DNA of 7,130 nt from Synergistaceae bacterium. Lineage in GTDB: Bacteria > Synergistota > Synergistia > Synergistales > Aminobacteriaceae. Shown piece by piece: positions 1 to 5,228 of the stretch. The stretch spans positions 1 through 7,130 of the forward strand of contig JAFTBT010000061.1 of the NCBI GenBank assembly GCA_017455085.1. The letters run 5' to 3'. The translations under genes and the position numbers were made by a program. Under the pieces are notes generated by a model. The model was given only the letters and a program-made list of their open reading frames with translations, did no database searches and was not told the DNA's origin. Every line of letters starts with the position of its first letter. The stretch's first letter is position 1.

Positions 1-674
1 AACATGTCGTGTACCTTCCTGATGCTGTCCATGAGTTCCGCAGTTTCGGAGGGGTTCATGCCGGCGGCGGGTTCGTCCAGCAAAAGCACCGAAGGATTCG
101 TAGCGAGTGCCCTGACGATTTCGAGTCTTCTCTGTGCACCGTAAGGCAGTGATCCGGCCTGAACGTCAGCTATGTGCTGCATGTCAAAGATCGATAGCAG
201 CTTGAGGGCTCTTCTGTGTGCGGCTATTTCTTCGCGTTTGTAGTTAGGCAGCCTGAGAATCGCACTCAGCATGTTGTAGTGCATTTCGTTGTTCATTGCG
301 GCTTTGACGTTGTCGGCGACACTGAGATTCTTGAACAGGCGGATATTCTGGAACGTCCTGGCAATGCCTGCTTTGTTGACCTGTATAGTGGTCATGCCGT
401 GGGTGTCCTTGCCGTTGAGGAGTATAGTGCCGGTTGTGGGCTGATAGACTTTCGTGAGCAGGTTGAACACTGTGGTTTTGCCTGCACCGTTCGGGCCTAT
501 GAGTCCTACGATTTCGGTTCTGCCTACGGTGAGGTTGAAGTTATCGACAGCCTTAATGCCGCCTAAAGTTATGCCCAGATTTATGCATTCTAGTACGGGT
601 GCTCTTGCTGCGTCTCGCTCTGGCAGTATAGATTTTGAGGGAACAGGTACGTATTTAGTTTTTTTTCTGGTCAT
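1..674 (-). CDS. livG: Branched-chain amino acid ABC transporter ATP-binding protein LivG (3' end cut by window)
   Basis: Cytoplasmic ATPase subunit of a Liv/HAAT importer; it hydrolyses ATP to drive uptake through LivH/LivM. 224 codons are visible before the left edge. Seen: Walker A GPNGAGKT at residues 60-67, Q-loop TFQN around 109, an ABC signature SLPYGAQRR at 175-183 (the family form is LPYGxQRR) and Walker B VLLLDEP at 196-202, followed by the LivG-typical AAGMNP. The order and the LPYG-type signature favour LivG over LivF. The ATG at 674 is chosen because GGGAGGC lies 11 nt upstream, inside the last codons of the preceding 65-residue ORF, so the two are probably translationally coupled. 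About 25 basic, proline-containing residues precede the usual start of the domain (VLECINLGI), a longer lead than most LivG proteins have. livF probably follows beyond position 1. Confidence 0.96.
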   Translation of the reverse strand, partial: MTRKKTKYVPVPSKSILPERDAARAPVLECINLGITLGGIKAVDNFNLTVGRTEIVGLIGPNGAGKTTVFNLLTKVYQPTTGTILLNGKDTHGMTTIQVNKAGIARTFQNIRLFKNLSVADNVKAAMNNEMHYNMLSAILRLPNYKREEIAAHRRALKLLSIFDMQHIADVQAGSLPYGAQRRLEIVRALATNPSVLLLDEPAAGMNPSETAELMDSIRKVHDM

Positions 675-678
675 GAAA

Positions 679-876
679 TTATTCTGCCTCCCTTTTCGTG
701 TAGTACGCTCCTGACGGTGTGTAAAAATGTATTCTTTCGGAGATGTCGGGCCTTGACTGTTCTGCGCATATGGTCTTGAGACTCAACAGTGCCTTGCACA
801 GCATTCCGGCTCCGGAACATACGCGCTCACTCGCCATAATTGGGACTCTGTATTCTGAATCGTCATTGTATATCAT
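679..876 (-). CDS. Small unrecognised protein (65 aa) between livM and livG
   Basis: I do not recognise this protein. It is probably a real gene: AGGAGGC sits 8 nt before its ATG, its stop lies 4 nt before the livG start, and its last codons contain the livG ribosome binding site. The N-terminus is polar and acidic (MIYNDDSEYR). The middle carries three cysteines (C20, C27, C37) around a short helical stretch GMLCKALLSLKTIC. The C-terminus holds an aromatic run HFYTPSGAYYTKRE. There is no signal peptide and no convincing membrane helix, so it is probably cytoplasmic. It lies in an operon that normally runs livH-livM-livG without an insert. It could be a regulator or accessory of the transporter, or a leader that couples livG translation to upstream translation. 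Function unknown. Confidence 0.7.
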   Translation of the reverse strand: MIYNDDSEYRVPIMASERVCSGAGMLCKALLSLKTICAEQSRPDISERIHFYTPSGAYYTKREAE

Positions 877-884
877 GATAATGT

Positions 885-891
885 GCCTCCT
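885..891 (-). promoter_or_regulatory. Shine-Dalgarno of the 65-aa ORF
   Basis: AGGAGGC on the minus strand with 8 nt to the ATG at 876. It is near-ideal and is the main reason for calling the 65-residue ORF a gene. The 75-bp gap after livM that contains it also holds a TATAGT (906-911), a possible weak -10 with no good -35, so a separate promoter here is doubtful. Confidence 0.8.
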
Positions 892-951
892 ATTTTGTTA
901 TGCTTACTATATGCATAATCGGAAGCCCATAACGTGAACTATTAATGCTCT

Positions 952-2016
952 TCATGAATCAGCCTCTTCTTTGCGCCTGAAGGGATTCAGTGAGCCCAAG
1001 AACGCCTTAATCTCCGCGTTGTTAGTTGCCAGCATCATCACTATTAGCACGATCGCGTACAGCAGCATCCTGTACTCCGAGAACTCACGAAGTTTTTCCG
1101 GAAGTATCGTCAACACCGCAGCAGCTATGATCGACCCGAGCATATTCCCCTGCCCGCCCAGCACCACAAACACCAGAATCAGTATAGACGTGTTGAAGTC
1201 GAACTTATTCGCTACTACAGTGGAGTAGTTCATCGCAAAGAGTGCCCCCGCCGCTCCAGCTATAGCCGCAGACATCACGAATGCCATCATCTTGTACTTG
1301 GTGATGTCCAGCCCGATACTCTCAGCCGCTATTCTGTCATCACGTATCGCCATGAACGCACGCCCAGAACGCGAATTTACGAGGTTGAACACGATCATCA
1401 AAGCAATCATGAGCAGGATGAACCCCGCAGGAAACGTTGAGATTTTCTGTATGCCGCTGATTCCCATAGGCCCGCGTATGATCAATTTTCCGCCCTTGAG
1501 CAGCCTTGTCGTATCACTAAGCATACTGAAGTGCAAGCCTTGAGAATCTACTCCCAAGTAAAAATTGTTGAGTATGCTCTTGATGATCTCCCCAAACGCT
1601 AACGTAACTATCGCCAAGTAATCGCCCTTTAGCCTTAGCACAGGAATCCCTATCAAGAATCCAGCAATGGCAGCGAATATTGCAGCAATCACCATCGCAA
1701 TCGCAAGCCTCACAGGTGCATTAGTGATTGTCCCCTGCATGAGAATCGCAGACGTGACTCCAGCAAATGCTCCCACAGACATAAACCCTGCATGTCCCAG
1801 CGAAAGCTCTCCCAGAATCCCCACAACCAGATTCAGAGACACTGCCATTACCATATACGCACATATAGGCACGAGCATTCCCCGCATTGACGAACTGAAC
1901 ACCTTTGTGCTGCTCATGACTTGGCATATCACGTACGCTGCTATCACTACTGCGTAAGTCATGTATATCCTTCTCGCTTCTACCCTCTTAAGGTTTATCA
2001 GCCTTCTCATCGTCAT
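952..2016 (-). CDS. livM: Branched-chain amino acid ABC transporter permease LivM
   Basis: Inner-membrane permease of the BPD_transp_2 family that forms the translocation pore together with LivH. 354 residues, a usual LivM length. Seen: a basic N-terminus, then many hydrophobic segments from about residue 18; the LivM hallmark GHAGFM at 74-79; RLKGDYLAIVTLAFGEI at 128-144, which closely matches the LivM consensus; a cytoplasmic coupling loop SGRAFMAIRDDRIAAESIG at about 217-235 that should contact the ATPase; and LGGQGNMLGSI near 287-296. It ends with a charged tail RRKEEADS. The start at 2016 has AGGAGAAGG 8 nt upstream, lying over the last codons of livH, and only 3 nt separate the two genes. 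Same operon as livH and livG. Confidence 0.96.
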   Translation of the reverse strand: MTMRRLINLKRVEARRIYMTYAVVIAAYVICQVMSSTKVFSSSMRGMLVPICAYMVMAVSLNLVVGILGELSLGHAGFMSVGAFAGVTSAILMQGTITNAPVRLAIAMVIAAIFAAIAGFLIGIPVLRLKGDYLAIVTLAFGEIIKSILNNFYLGVDSQGLHFSMLSDTTRLLKGGKLIIRGPMGISGIQKISTFPAGFILLMIALMIVFNLVNSRSGRAFMAIRDDRIAAESIGLDITKYKMMAFVMSAAIAGAAGALFAMNYSTVVANKFDFNTSILILVFVVLGGQGNMLGSIIAAAVLTILPEKLREFSEYRMLLYAIVLIVMMLATNNAEIKAFLGSLNPFRRKEEADS

Positions 2017-2019
2017 AAT

Positions 2020-2901
2020 CTACACCTTCTCCTGAATAGGCCTGCCCAATAATCCCGCAGGTTTCACTAGCAGCACCACTATCAACACCGCAAAAACTAC
2101 TGCATCAGATAACTGGCTGGAAATATACGCCTTCGCAAATATCTCTATCACTCCCAGCATAAGACCTCCCAGAAACGCACCAGGCACGCTCCCGATTCCT
2201 CCGAATACCGCCGCAGTAAATGCCTTTATGCCCGGCAAAGCTCCTGTTGTGGGCATCAGTGTGGGGTACGCAGAACACAGCAACGCTCCAGCAACAGCAG
2301 CTAGCCCAGAACCTATTGCGAACGTCATCGAGATTGTGGCATTCACATTGATTCCCATGAGCTGCGCCGCGCCCTTGTCCTCTGAACACGCACGCATAGC
2401 CTTTCCCAAACGAGTCTTGCCTATGAACAGCGATAACACAATCATAATCACAATACATGTTGCTATAGTCAGAACAGTAACGTGCGAAACCGAGAGCCGG
2501 CCGTCAAACAGCTTGAATGCTCCTCGACCGATAATTGACGGGAAAACTTTCGGGTTGGACGACCAAAGCAATAACGCCGTATTCTGGAGAAAATAGCTCA
2601 TGCCGATAGCCGTGATCAATACTGCGAGTGATGGAGCTTGACGCAGGGGCTTGTACGCTAGACGTTCGACTATGATTCCCAGCAAAGTACACACCACCAT
2701 AGCCAGAGCAACGCCTAAAAACGGATTCAGGCCATAACGTGAGACGGCATAGAAACACACATAGCCTCCCACCATAATCACGTCTCCATGTGCGAAGTTC
2801 AGCATCTTGGCGATTCCGTAGACCATCGTGTAACCGAGAGCAATGATCGCATAAATACTGCCTAAGCTGATTCCGCTGATGAAATAATTCAAGAATGTCA
2901 T
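2020..2901 (-). CDS. livH: Branched-chain amino acid ABC transporter permease LivH
   Basis: Inner-membrane permease, partner of LivM. 293 residues, typical for LivH. The N-terminus carries the family signature: ISLGSIYAIIALGYTMVYGI at 11-30, then NFAHGD at 35-40. The cytoplasmic coupling loop TRLGKAMRACSEDKGAAQLM lies at 163-182, and GGIGSVPGAFLGG at 234-246. Multiple hydrophobic segments and no signal peptide are as expected. The ATG at 2901 is the only usable start. Its best ribosome binding site, AAGGAGC, is unusually far away (15 nt), with a small palindrome in the gap. It is preceded by a terminator hairpin that separates it from livJ, so its expression probably depends on read-through. 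Confidence 0.96.
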   Translation of the reverse strand: MTFLNYFISGISLGSIYAIIALGYTMVYGIAKMLNFAHGDVIMVGGYVCFYAVSRYGLNPFLGVALAMVVCTLLGIIVERLAYKPLRQAPSLAVLITAIGMSYFLQNTALLLWSSNPKVFPSIIGRGAFKLFDGRLSVSHVTVLTIATCIVIMIVLSLFIGKTRLGKAMRACSEDKGAAQLMGINVNATISMTFAIGSGLAAVAGALLCSAYPTLMPTTGALPGIKAFTAAVFGGIGSVPGAFLGGLMLGVIEIFAKAYISSQLSDAVVFAVLIVVLLVKPAGLLGRPIQEKV

Positions 2902-2903
2902 TG

Positions 2904-2923
2904 TGTGAAATTCACAGCTCCTT
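2904..2923 (-). promoter_or_regulatory. livH ribosome binding site with a palindrome in the spacer
   Basis: AAGGAGC (2917-2923) lies 15 nt before the livH ATG, longer than the usual 5-10 nt. The spacer contains TGTGAATTTCACA (2904-2916), an inverted repeat that could fold as a UGUG/CACA stem or serve as a small operator. Reading upstream in frame from the ATG shows no alternative start codon, so the long spacing is real and not a misplaced start. Confidence 0.5.
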
Positions 2924-2931
2924 ACTACATG

Positions 2932-2979
2932 AAAAAGGGGCAGCCTGAGAAATTTTTGGCCGTACTCTCAGAACTGCCC
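2932..2979 (-). terminator. Rho-independent terminator or attenuator between livJ and livH
   Basis: On the minus strand GGGCAG-TT-CTGAGA (2966-2979) pairs with TCTCAG-G-CTGCCC (2938-2950). The loop is 15 nt, and a C plus five T residues follow (2932-2936). It begins about 25 nt after the livJ stop and ends about 30 nt before livH. Partial termination here would give high binding-protein and low permease levels, a known design in binding-protein-dependent ABC operons. Confidence 0.85.
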
Positions 2980-3004
2980 TCATGTGGATTATCGTTAGTT
3001 CCTG

Positions 3005-4126
3005 CTAGTCAAGCCCGACATATGCGCCGTTCTTGATGACCATGCCTTTGGGATCCTTGGTGACTTCGCCGTTCTTTGCCCACCTGACATTTTCGCCGGT
3101 TACTCCGTTGAACGTCATAGTAGTGAACTGCTCGATCATCTTCGGGCAAAGTGCTTCAGCGTCCATATCGGGAGTAGCTTTTGCCTGAGCGAGTGCCTGA
3201 CAGTACGCATACACACAGTCATAACCATCTGCGGCGAACTGATTCGGAATCTCACCGTGCTTTTTCTGGTATGCAGCTACGAACTTCTGAGTCCGCTCGT
3301 CTTTCGCGTCCGCATTGAACGGTGTCAGGAGCATTACGCCCTCAGCAAGAGCCTTGTCGAATCCCTCCATCGTCAAAATTCCGTCCATGCCGTCCACGCC
3401 GAACCACTTCGGAGCGTAGCCCATACCCTGAGCCTGCGCAAGAATCAGACTCGCTGGCTGGTAGTACATCGGCAGGAAAACGAGTTCTGCTCCCTTCTCT
3501 TTGGCTTCGGTGAGCTGCACGGAAAAATCTGTGTCGTTGCCGTCCGCAAATGTGGTCTCGCTGACGACCTCGAGTCCGGCTTCTGGAGCTTTCTCCACGA
3601 AAGTATCACGGATTCCCTTCGAGTAGACATCATCATTCTTCCAGATTATCGCGACTTTCTTGGCGAGTCCCTTGCTGGCGATGTACTGTGCGCTTGCTGT
3701 TCCCTGATTGGGGTCAACAAAACACATCTGGAAAACGTTATCCTTGCCTTCGGTTACTGCTGCACTTGACGCTGAGGGTGTGAGAGCAAAAATTCTGTCA
3801 GCGAAATTCTCTGCTGCAGTTGCCTCGCAGGGTTTGGACGTAACAGAACCGAGTGATACCTGCATTCCCCAGTCCTTGAGGGCATTGTAGGCATTGACGG
3901 CCTTTTCTGCGTCGTGGGTGTCGTCCTCGTAACGGAGCTCGAACTGGATATCTCCGCCCATAGCGTTGATCTCATCGACAGCGATCTGTGCGCCGTTGCG
4001 TGCTGCCATGCCGTAGATAGCTGCTCCTCCGGTGAGGGGGCCGGTGCCTCCGATCTTGAAGGCTGCTCCGAATGCACATGATGCCATTGCGAGGATGAGT
4101 ACTGCGCAGGTGAAAGTCTTCTTCAT
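3005..4126 (-). CDS. livJ: Branched-chain amino acid ABC transporter substrate-binding protein (LivJ/LivK type)
   Basis: Exported binding protein of the Peripla_BP_6 / periplasmic binding protein type I family; it captures the amino acid and delivers it to LivHM. 373 residues, usual for the family. Signal peptide: MKKT followed by a hydrophobic stretch to about residue 21. Cleavage could be by signal peptidase I near AFG|AA, or at the lipobox-like MASC (Cys17) to make a lipoprotein. The mature start FKIGGTGPLTGGAAIYG (23-39) is the family hallmark, followed by ARNGAQIAVDEINAMGG. The two-lobe body runs to the C-terminus. The exact ligand (Leu/Ile/Val or another amino acid or amide) cannot be read from sequence. 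The ATG at 4126 has AAGGAGAG 9 nt upstream. First gene of the operon; a hairpin terminator follows. Confidence 0.95.
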   Translation of the reverse strand: MKKTFTCAVLILAMASCAFGAAFKIGGTGPLTGGAAIYGMAARNGAQIAVDEINAMGGDIQFELRYEDDTHDAEKAVNAYNALKDWGMQVSLGSVTSKPCEATAAENFADRIFALTPSASSAAVTEGKDNVFQMCFVDPNQGTASAQYIASKGLAKKVAIIWKNDDVYSKGIRDTFVEKAPEAGLEVVSETTFADGNDTDFSVQLTEAKEKGAELVFLPMYYQPASLILAQAQGMGYAPKWFGVDGMDGILTMEGFDKALAEGVMLLTPFNADAKDERTQKFVAAYQKKHGEIPNQFAADGYDCVYAYCQALAQAKATPDMDAEALCPKMIEQFTTMTFNGVTGENVRWAKNGEVTKDPKGMVIKNGAYVGLD

Positions 4127-4208
4127 GGTGAATATCTCTCCTTACTGGTAAATATTTATGCTTAATCCCGAAAGACCCATTACGGCCAATTAGTGAGCCT
4201 CCCAGTGC

Positions 4209-4248
4209 TAAAGCCTGTGTGTCTTGTGCTGCCACGTAAAGCCTGTGT
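4209..4248. repeat. Pair of 12-bp direct repeats in the livJ leader
   Basis: TAAAGCCTGTGT occurs at 4209-4220 and 4237-4248, start-to-start 28 bp. The upstream copy overlaps the candidate -10 box and the other lies just inside the leader. Placement suggests a regulator site or leader RNA element for livJ; that is inference. Confidence 0.6.
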
Positions 4249-4274
4249 ATAGATTTTAGTGTTGTTGTCGGCAA
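4246..4274 (-). promoter_or_regulatory. Candidate sigma-70-type promoter of livJ
   Basis: On the minus strand TTGCCG (4269-4274), 17-bp spacer, TATACA (4246-4251). Each box matches the consensus at 4 of 6 positions and the spacing is ideal. The -35 box lies at the end of one of the 14-bp direct repeats. A start site near 4238 would give a leader of about 110 nt. Confidence 0.45.
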
Positions 4275-4321
4275 ATGCATGTATATGTGTCCGAGTGAGG
4301 CTGCTAGCGGCAAATGCATGT
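4269..4321. repeat. Pair of 14-bp direct repeats upstream of livJ
   Basis: CGGCAAATGCATGT occurs at 4269-4282 and again at 4308-4321, 39 bp start-to-start. Each contains the palindrome ATGCAT. They lie at and upstream of the candidate -35 box, where an activator or repressor would bind. Confidence 0.6.
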
Positions 4322-4364
4322 GTCCTGTACACCGGTTTTAGGCTATATCACCACTCCAGCGTAC

Positions 4365-4403
4365 AAAAAAGCGGCCCGTCCCCTAGTCTGGAAGTCAAGC
4401 CGC
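4365..4403 (-). terminator. Rho-independent terminator after the periodic small ORF
   Basis: On the minus strand GCGGC (4399-4403) pairs with GCCGC (4371-4375), with possible inner pairing of CTTCC with GGGG, followed by six T residues (4365-4370). It lies about 40 nt after the stop of the 84-residue ORF and upstream of the livJ promoter, so it would insulate livJ from the transcript to its right. Confidence 0.65.
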
Positions 4404-4442
4404 CTTGTGTTATCGTTAGTCTTCAGCTCTTCATCCCAGCAA

Positions 4443-4697
4443 TTACTCACATACTGCCTCCCTAATCATGAGAATGCTAATAACCGCCGGAATCATAAGC
4501 CCCTTTACTGCCAAATCTTTCACAGCAAAACTATTCACTGCAATAGCCATCACTGCCAAGTCTTTCACAGCAAAACTATTCACTGCAATAGCCATCACTG
4601 CCAAATCTTTCACAGCAATAAATCTCACTGCAAAACCATTCACTGCAAAAAAGGCACTCACACATTTACGTTTCATAACTTCCGCAAAACCCTTCAT
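4443..4697 (-). CDS. Small protein (84 aa) built of ten [FIL]AVxx pentad repeats
   Basis: Not a family I can name. AGGAGGC lies 8 nt before the ATG and a terminator follows the stop, which supports real expression. The N-terminus MKGFAEVMKRKCVSAF is basic. Residues 17-66 are ten uninterrupted five-residue units such as FAVNG, IAVKD, LAVMA, IAVNS, FAVKD and LAVKG. The tail LMIPAVISILMIREAVCE is hydrophobic, then acidic. The period matches that of pentapeptide-repeat (Rfr) proteins, but the consensus differs from A(D/N)LxX: a large hydrophobic residue is followed by Ala-Val. It could form a solenoid or a membrane-associated structure, or be a repeat region that is open only by chance. The opposite strand is also open because the DNA period is 15 bp. 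No function is proposed. Confidence 0.55.
   Translation of the reverse strand: MKGFAEVMKRKCVSAFFAVNGFAVRFIAVKDLAVMAIAVNSFAVKDLAVMAIAVNSFAVKDLAVKGLMIPAVISILMIREAVCE
4507..4619. repeat. 45-bp tandem repeat (about 2.5 copies) inside the 84-aa ORF
   Basis: Copies start at 4507, 4552 and 4597. The first two (4507-4551, 4552-4596) differ at one base; the third matches for about 23 bases and then diverges into looser 15-bp repeats up to about 4650. The unit is three 15-bp subunits, so gain or loss of a copy keeps the reading frame. The near-identity of the copies points to recent duplication. Confidence 0.85.
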
Positions 4698-4705
4698 GTG
4701 TATAT

Positions 4706-4712
4706 GCCTCCT
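4706..4712 (-). promoter_or_regulatory. Shine-Dalgarno of the 84-aa ORF
   Basis: AGGAGGC with 8 nt to the ATG at 4697, the same layout as for the 65-residue ORF and the antitoxin ORF in this window. It decides strand and start for the periodic small ORF, whose opposite-strand alternative has no such site. Confidence 0.7.
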
Positions 4713-4755
4713 GATATGCTATCTCATATGCTAACCCTATTCTGATGCCTGCATA

Positions 4756-4775
4756 CTGATAATATGCTGATAATA
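4756..4775 (-). promoter_or_regulatory. Doubled TATTAT boxes upstream of the 84-aa ORF
   Basis: CTGATAATA occurs on the plus strand at 4756-4764 and 4767-4775, giving two TATTAT boxes on the minus strand one helical turn apart (11 bp). Either could be a -10 element for the small ORF, but no good -35 stands at the right distance. The 151-bp gap between tRNA-Arg and this ORF shows no terminator, so read-through from the tRNA promoter is another source of transcript. Confidence 0.25.
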
Positions 4776-4848
4776 CATCAATCTCTCCACGCTCTACATA
4801 CAAATCCATCCGCAACAAACTCATCACAACTAAATCCATGTTACGAAA

Positions 4849-4925
4849 TGGCGCGGTAGGCAGGATTCGAACCCACGACCTAAGGCTCCGTAGGCCTTCG
4901 CTCTATCCAGCTGAGCTACTACCGC
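4849..4925 (-). tRNA. tRNA-Arg (anticodon ACG)
   Basis: Full cloverleaf on the minus strand. Acceptor GCGGTAG pairs perfectly with CTACCGC. D arm GCTC...GAGC. Anticodon stem AAGGC/GCCTT with loop CTACGGA, giving anticodon ACG (A34 normally becomes inosine and reads CGU/CGC/CGA). T arm GTGGG-TTCGAAT-CCTGC. Discriminator G and an encoded CCA (4849-4851). Second gene of a two-tRNA unit with tRNA-Ser upstream; no terminator is seen after it. Confidence 0.97.
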
Positions 4926-5076
4926 AGTGCTTTTCATCAACAGACTTTTGCTTCAAAACCCGCAACAACATTCTGCAATGCTCTTCATTAACAGCGTCTT
5001 GTTACAAGTCCTCTCACAATACTCTGCAATGCTCTTCATCAACAGCGTCTTGTTACAAGTCCTCTCACAATATTCT
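4924..5076. repeat. Three 51-bp tandem repeats between tRNA-Ser and tRNA-Arg
   Basis: Copies 4924-4974, 4975-5025 and 5026-5076. The last two agree at 49 of 51 positions; the first agrees with the third at 37 of 51 and runs up to the first two bases of tRNA-Arg. Each unit holds a short dyad: CTTGTTACAAG at 4998-5008 and 5049-5059, and TTTGCTTCAAA at 4947-4957. The array fills most of the 177-bp tRNA spacer and would be transcribed with the tRNAs. Because the period is a multiple of three it creates open frames, but none has a ribosome binding site. Confidence 0.9.
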
Positions 5077-5102
5077 GTATACGAAATACTTGCAGGAATT
5101 TA

Positions 5103-5197
5103 TGGCGGTGGGTGTGAGATTCGAACTCACGATAGAGGTTTTAGCCCCTATACTCACTTAGCAGGCGAGCGCCTTCGACCTACTCGGCCAACCCACC
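5103..5197 (-). tRNA. tRNA-Ser (anticodon GCU)
   Basis: Class II cloverleaf on the minus strand. Acceptor GGTGGGT pairs with ACCCACC. Anticodon stem CTCGC/GTGAG with loop CTGCTAA, giving GCT, which reads AGC/AGU. A long variable arm (ATAGGGG/CCTCTAT type) is typical of serine tRNA. T arm GTGAG-TTCGAAT-CTCAC. Discriminator G and an encoded CCA (5103-5105). First gene of the tRNA pair, about 25 nt after the predicted transcription start. Confidence 0.97.
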
Positions 5198-5228
5198 ATA
5201 TTCATCTGTCTCGTGGAAAACGCGTGAT

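Larger units (their letters stand above)
4127..4442. other. Control region between livJ and the periodic small ORF
   Basis: No coding region is convincing here. On the minus strand, from right to left, it holds a terminator for the small ORF (4365-4403), two 14-bp direct repeats (4269-4282, 4308-4321), a candidate livJ promoter (4246-4274), two 12-bp direct repeats (4209-4220, 4237-4248) and the livJ ribosome binding site (4136-4143). The leader from the predicted start site to livJ would be about 110 nt. Confidence 0.6.

Noticed and set aside
216..566. Plus-strand ORF opposite livG
   Set aside because: It is antisense to the Walker A to signature region of livG and has no start signals.
906..911. 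Separate promoter for the 65-aa ORF and livG (TATAGT)
   Set aside because: The -10-like box has no -35 at 16-18 bp and the gap to livM is only 75 bp, so operon transcription explains the gene better.
3257..3769. Long plus-strand ORF inside livJ
   Set aside because: It is a shadow of the livJ coding strand: no ribosome binding site and no recognisable domain, while the livJ frame has strong family motifs throughout.
4468..4734. Plus-strand ORF with FTAK-type repeats opposite the 84-aa ORF
   Set aside because: It is open only because the 15-bp DNA period is a multiple of three. Its ATG has no ribosome binding site, whereas the minus-strand ORF has a consensus one.
4924..5076. CRISPR array
   Set aside because: The repeats are directly adjacent 51-bp units with no unique spacers between them, and no cas gene is present.
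4849..5197. Integrase attachment site formed by duplicated tRNA 3' end
   Set aside because: Neither tRNA 3' end is repeated elsewhere in the window and no integrase gene is seen, so island insertion at an att site is not supported here.
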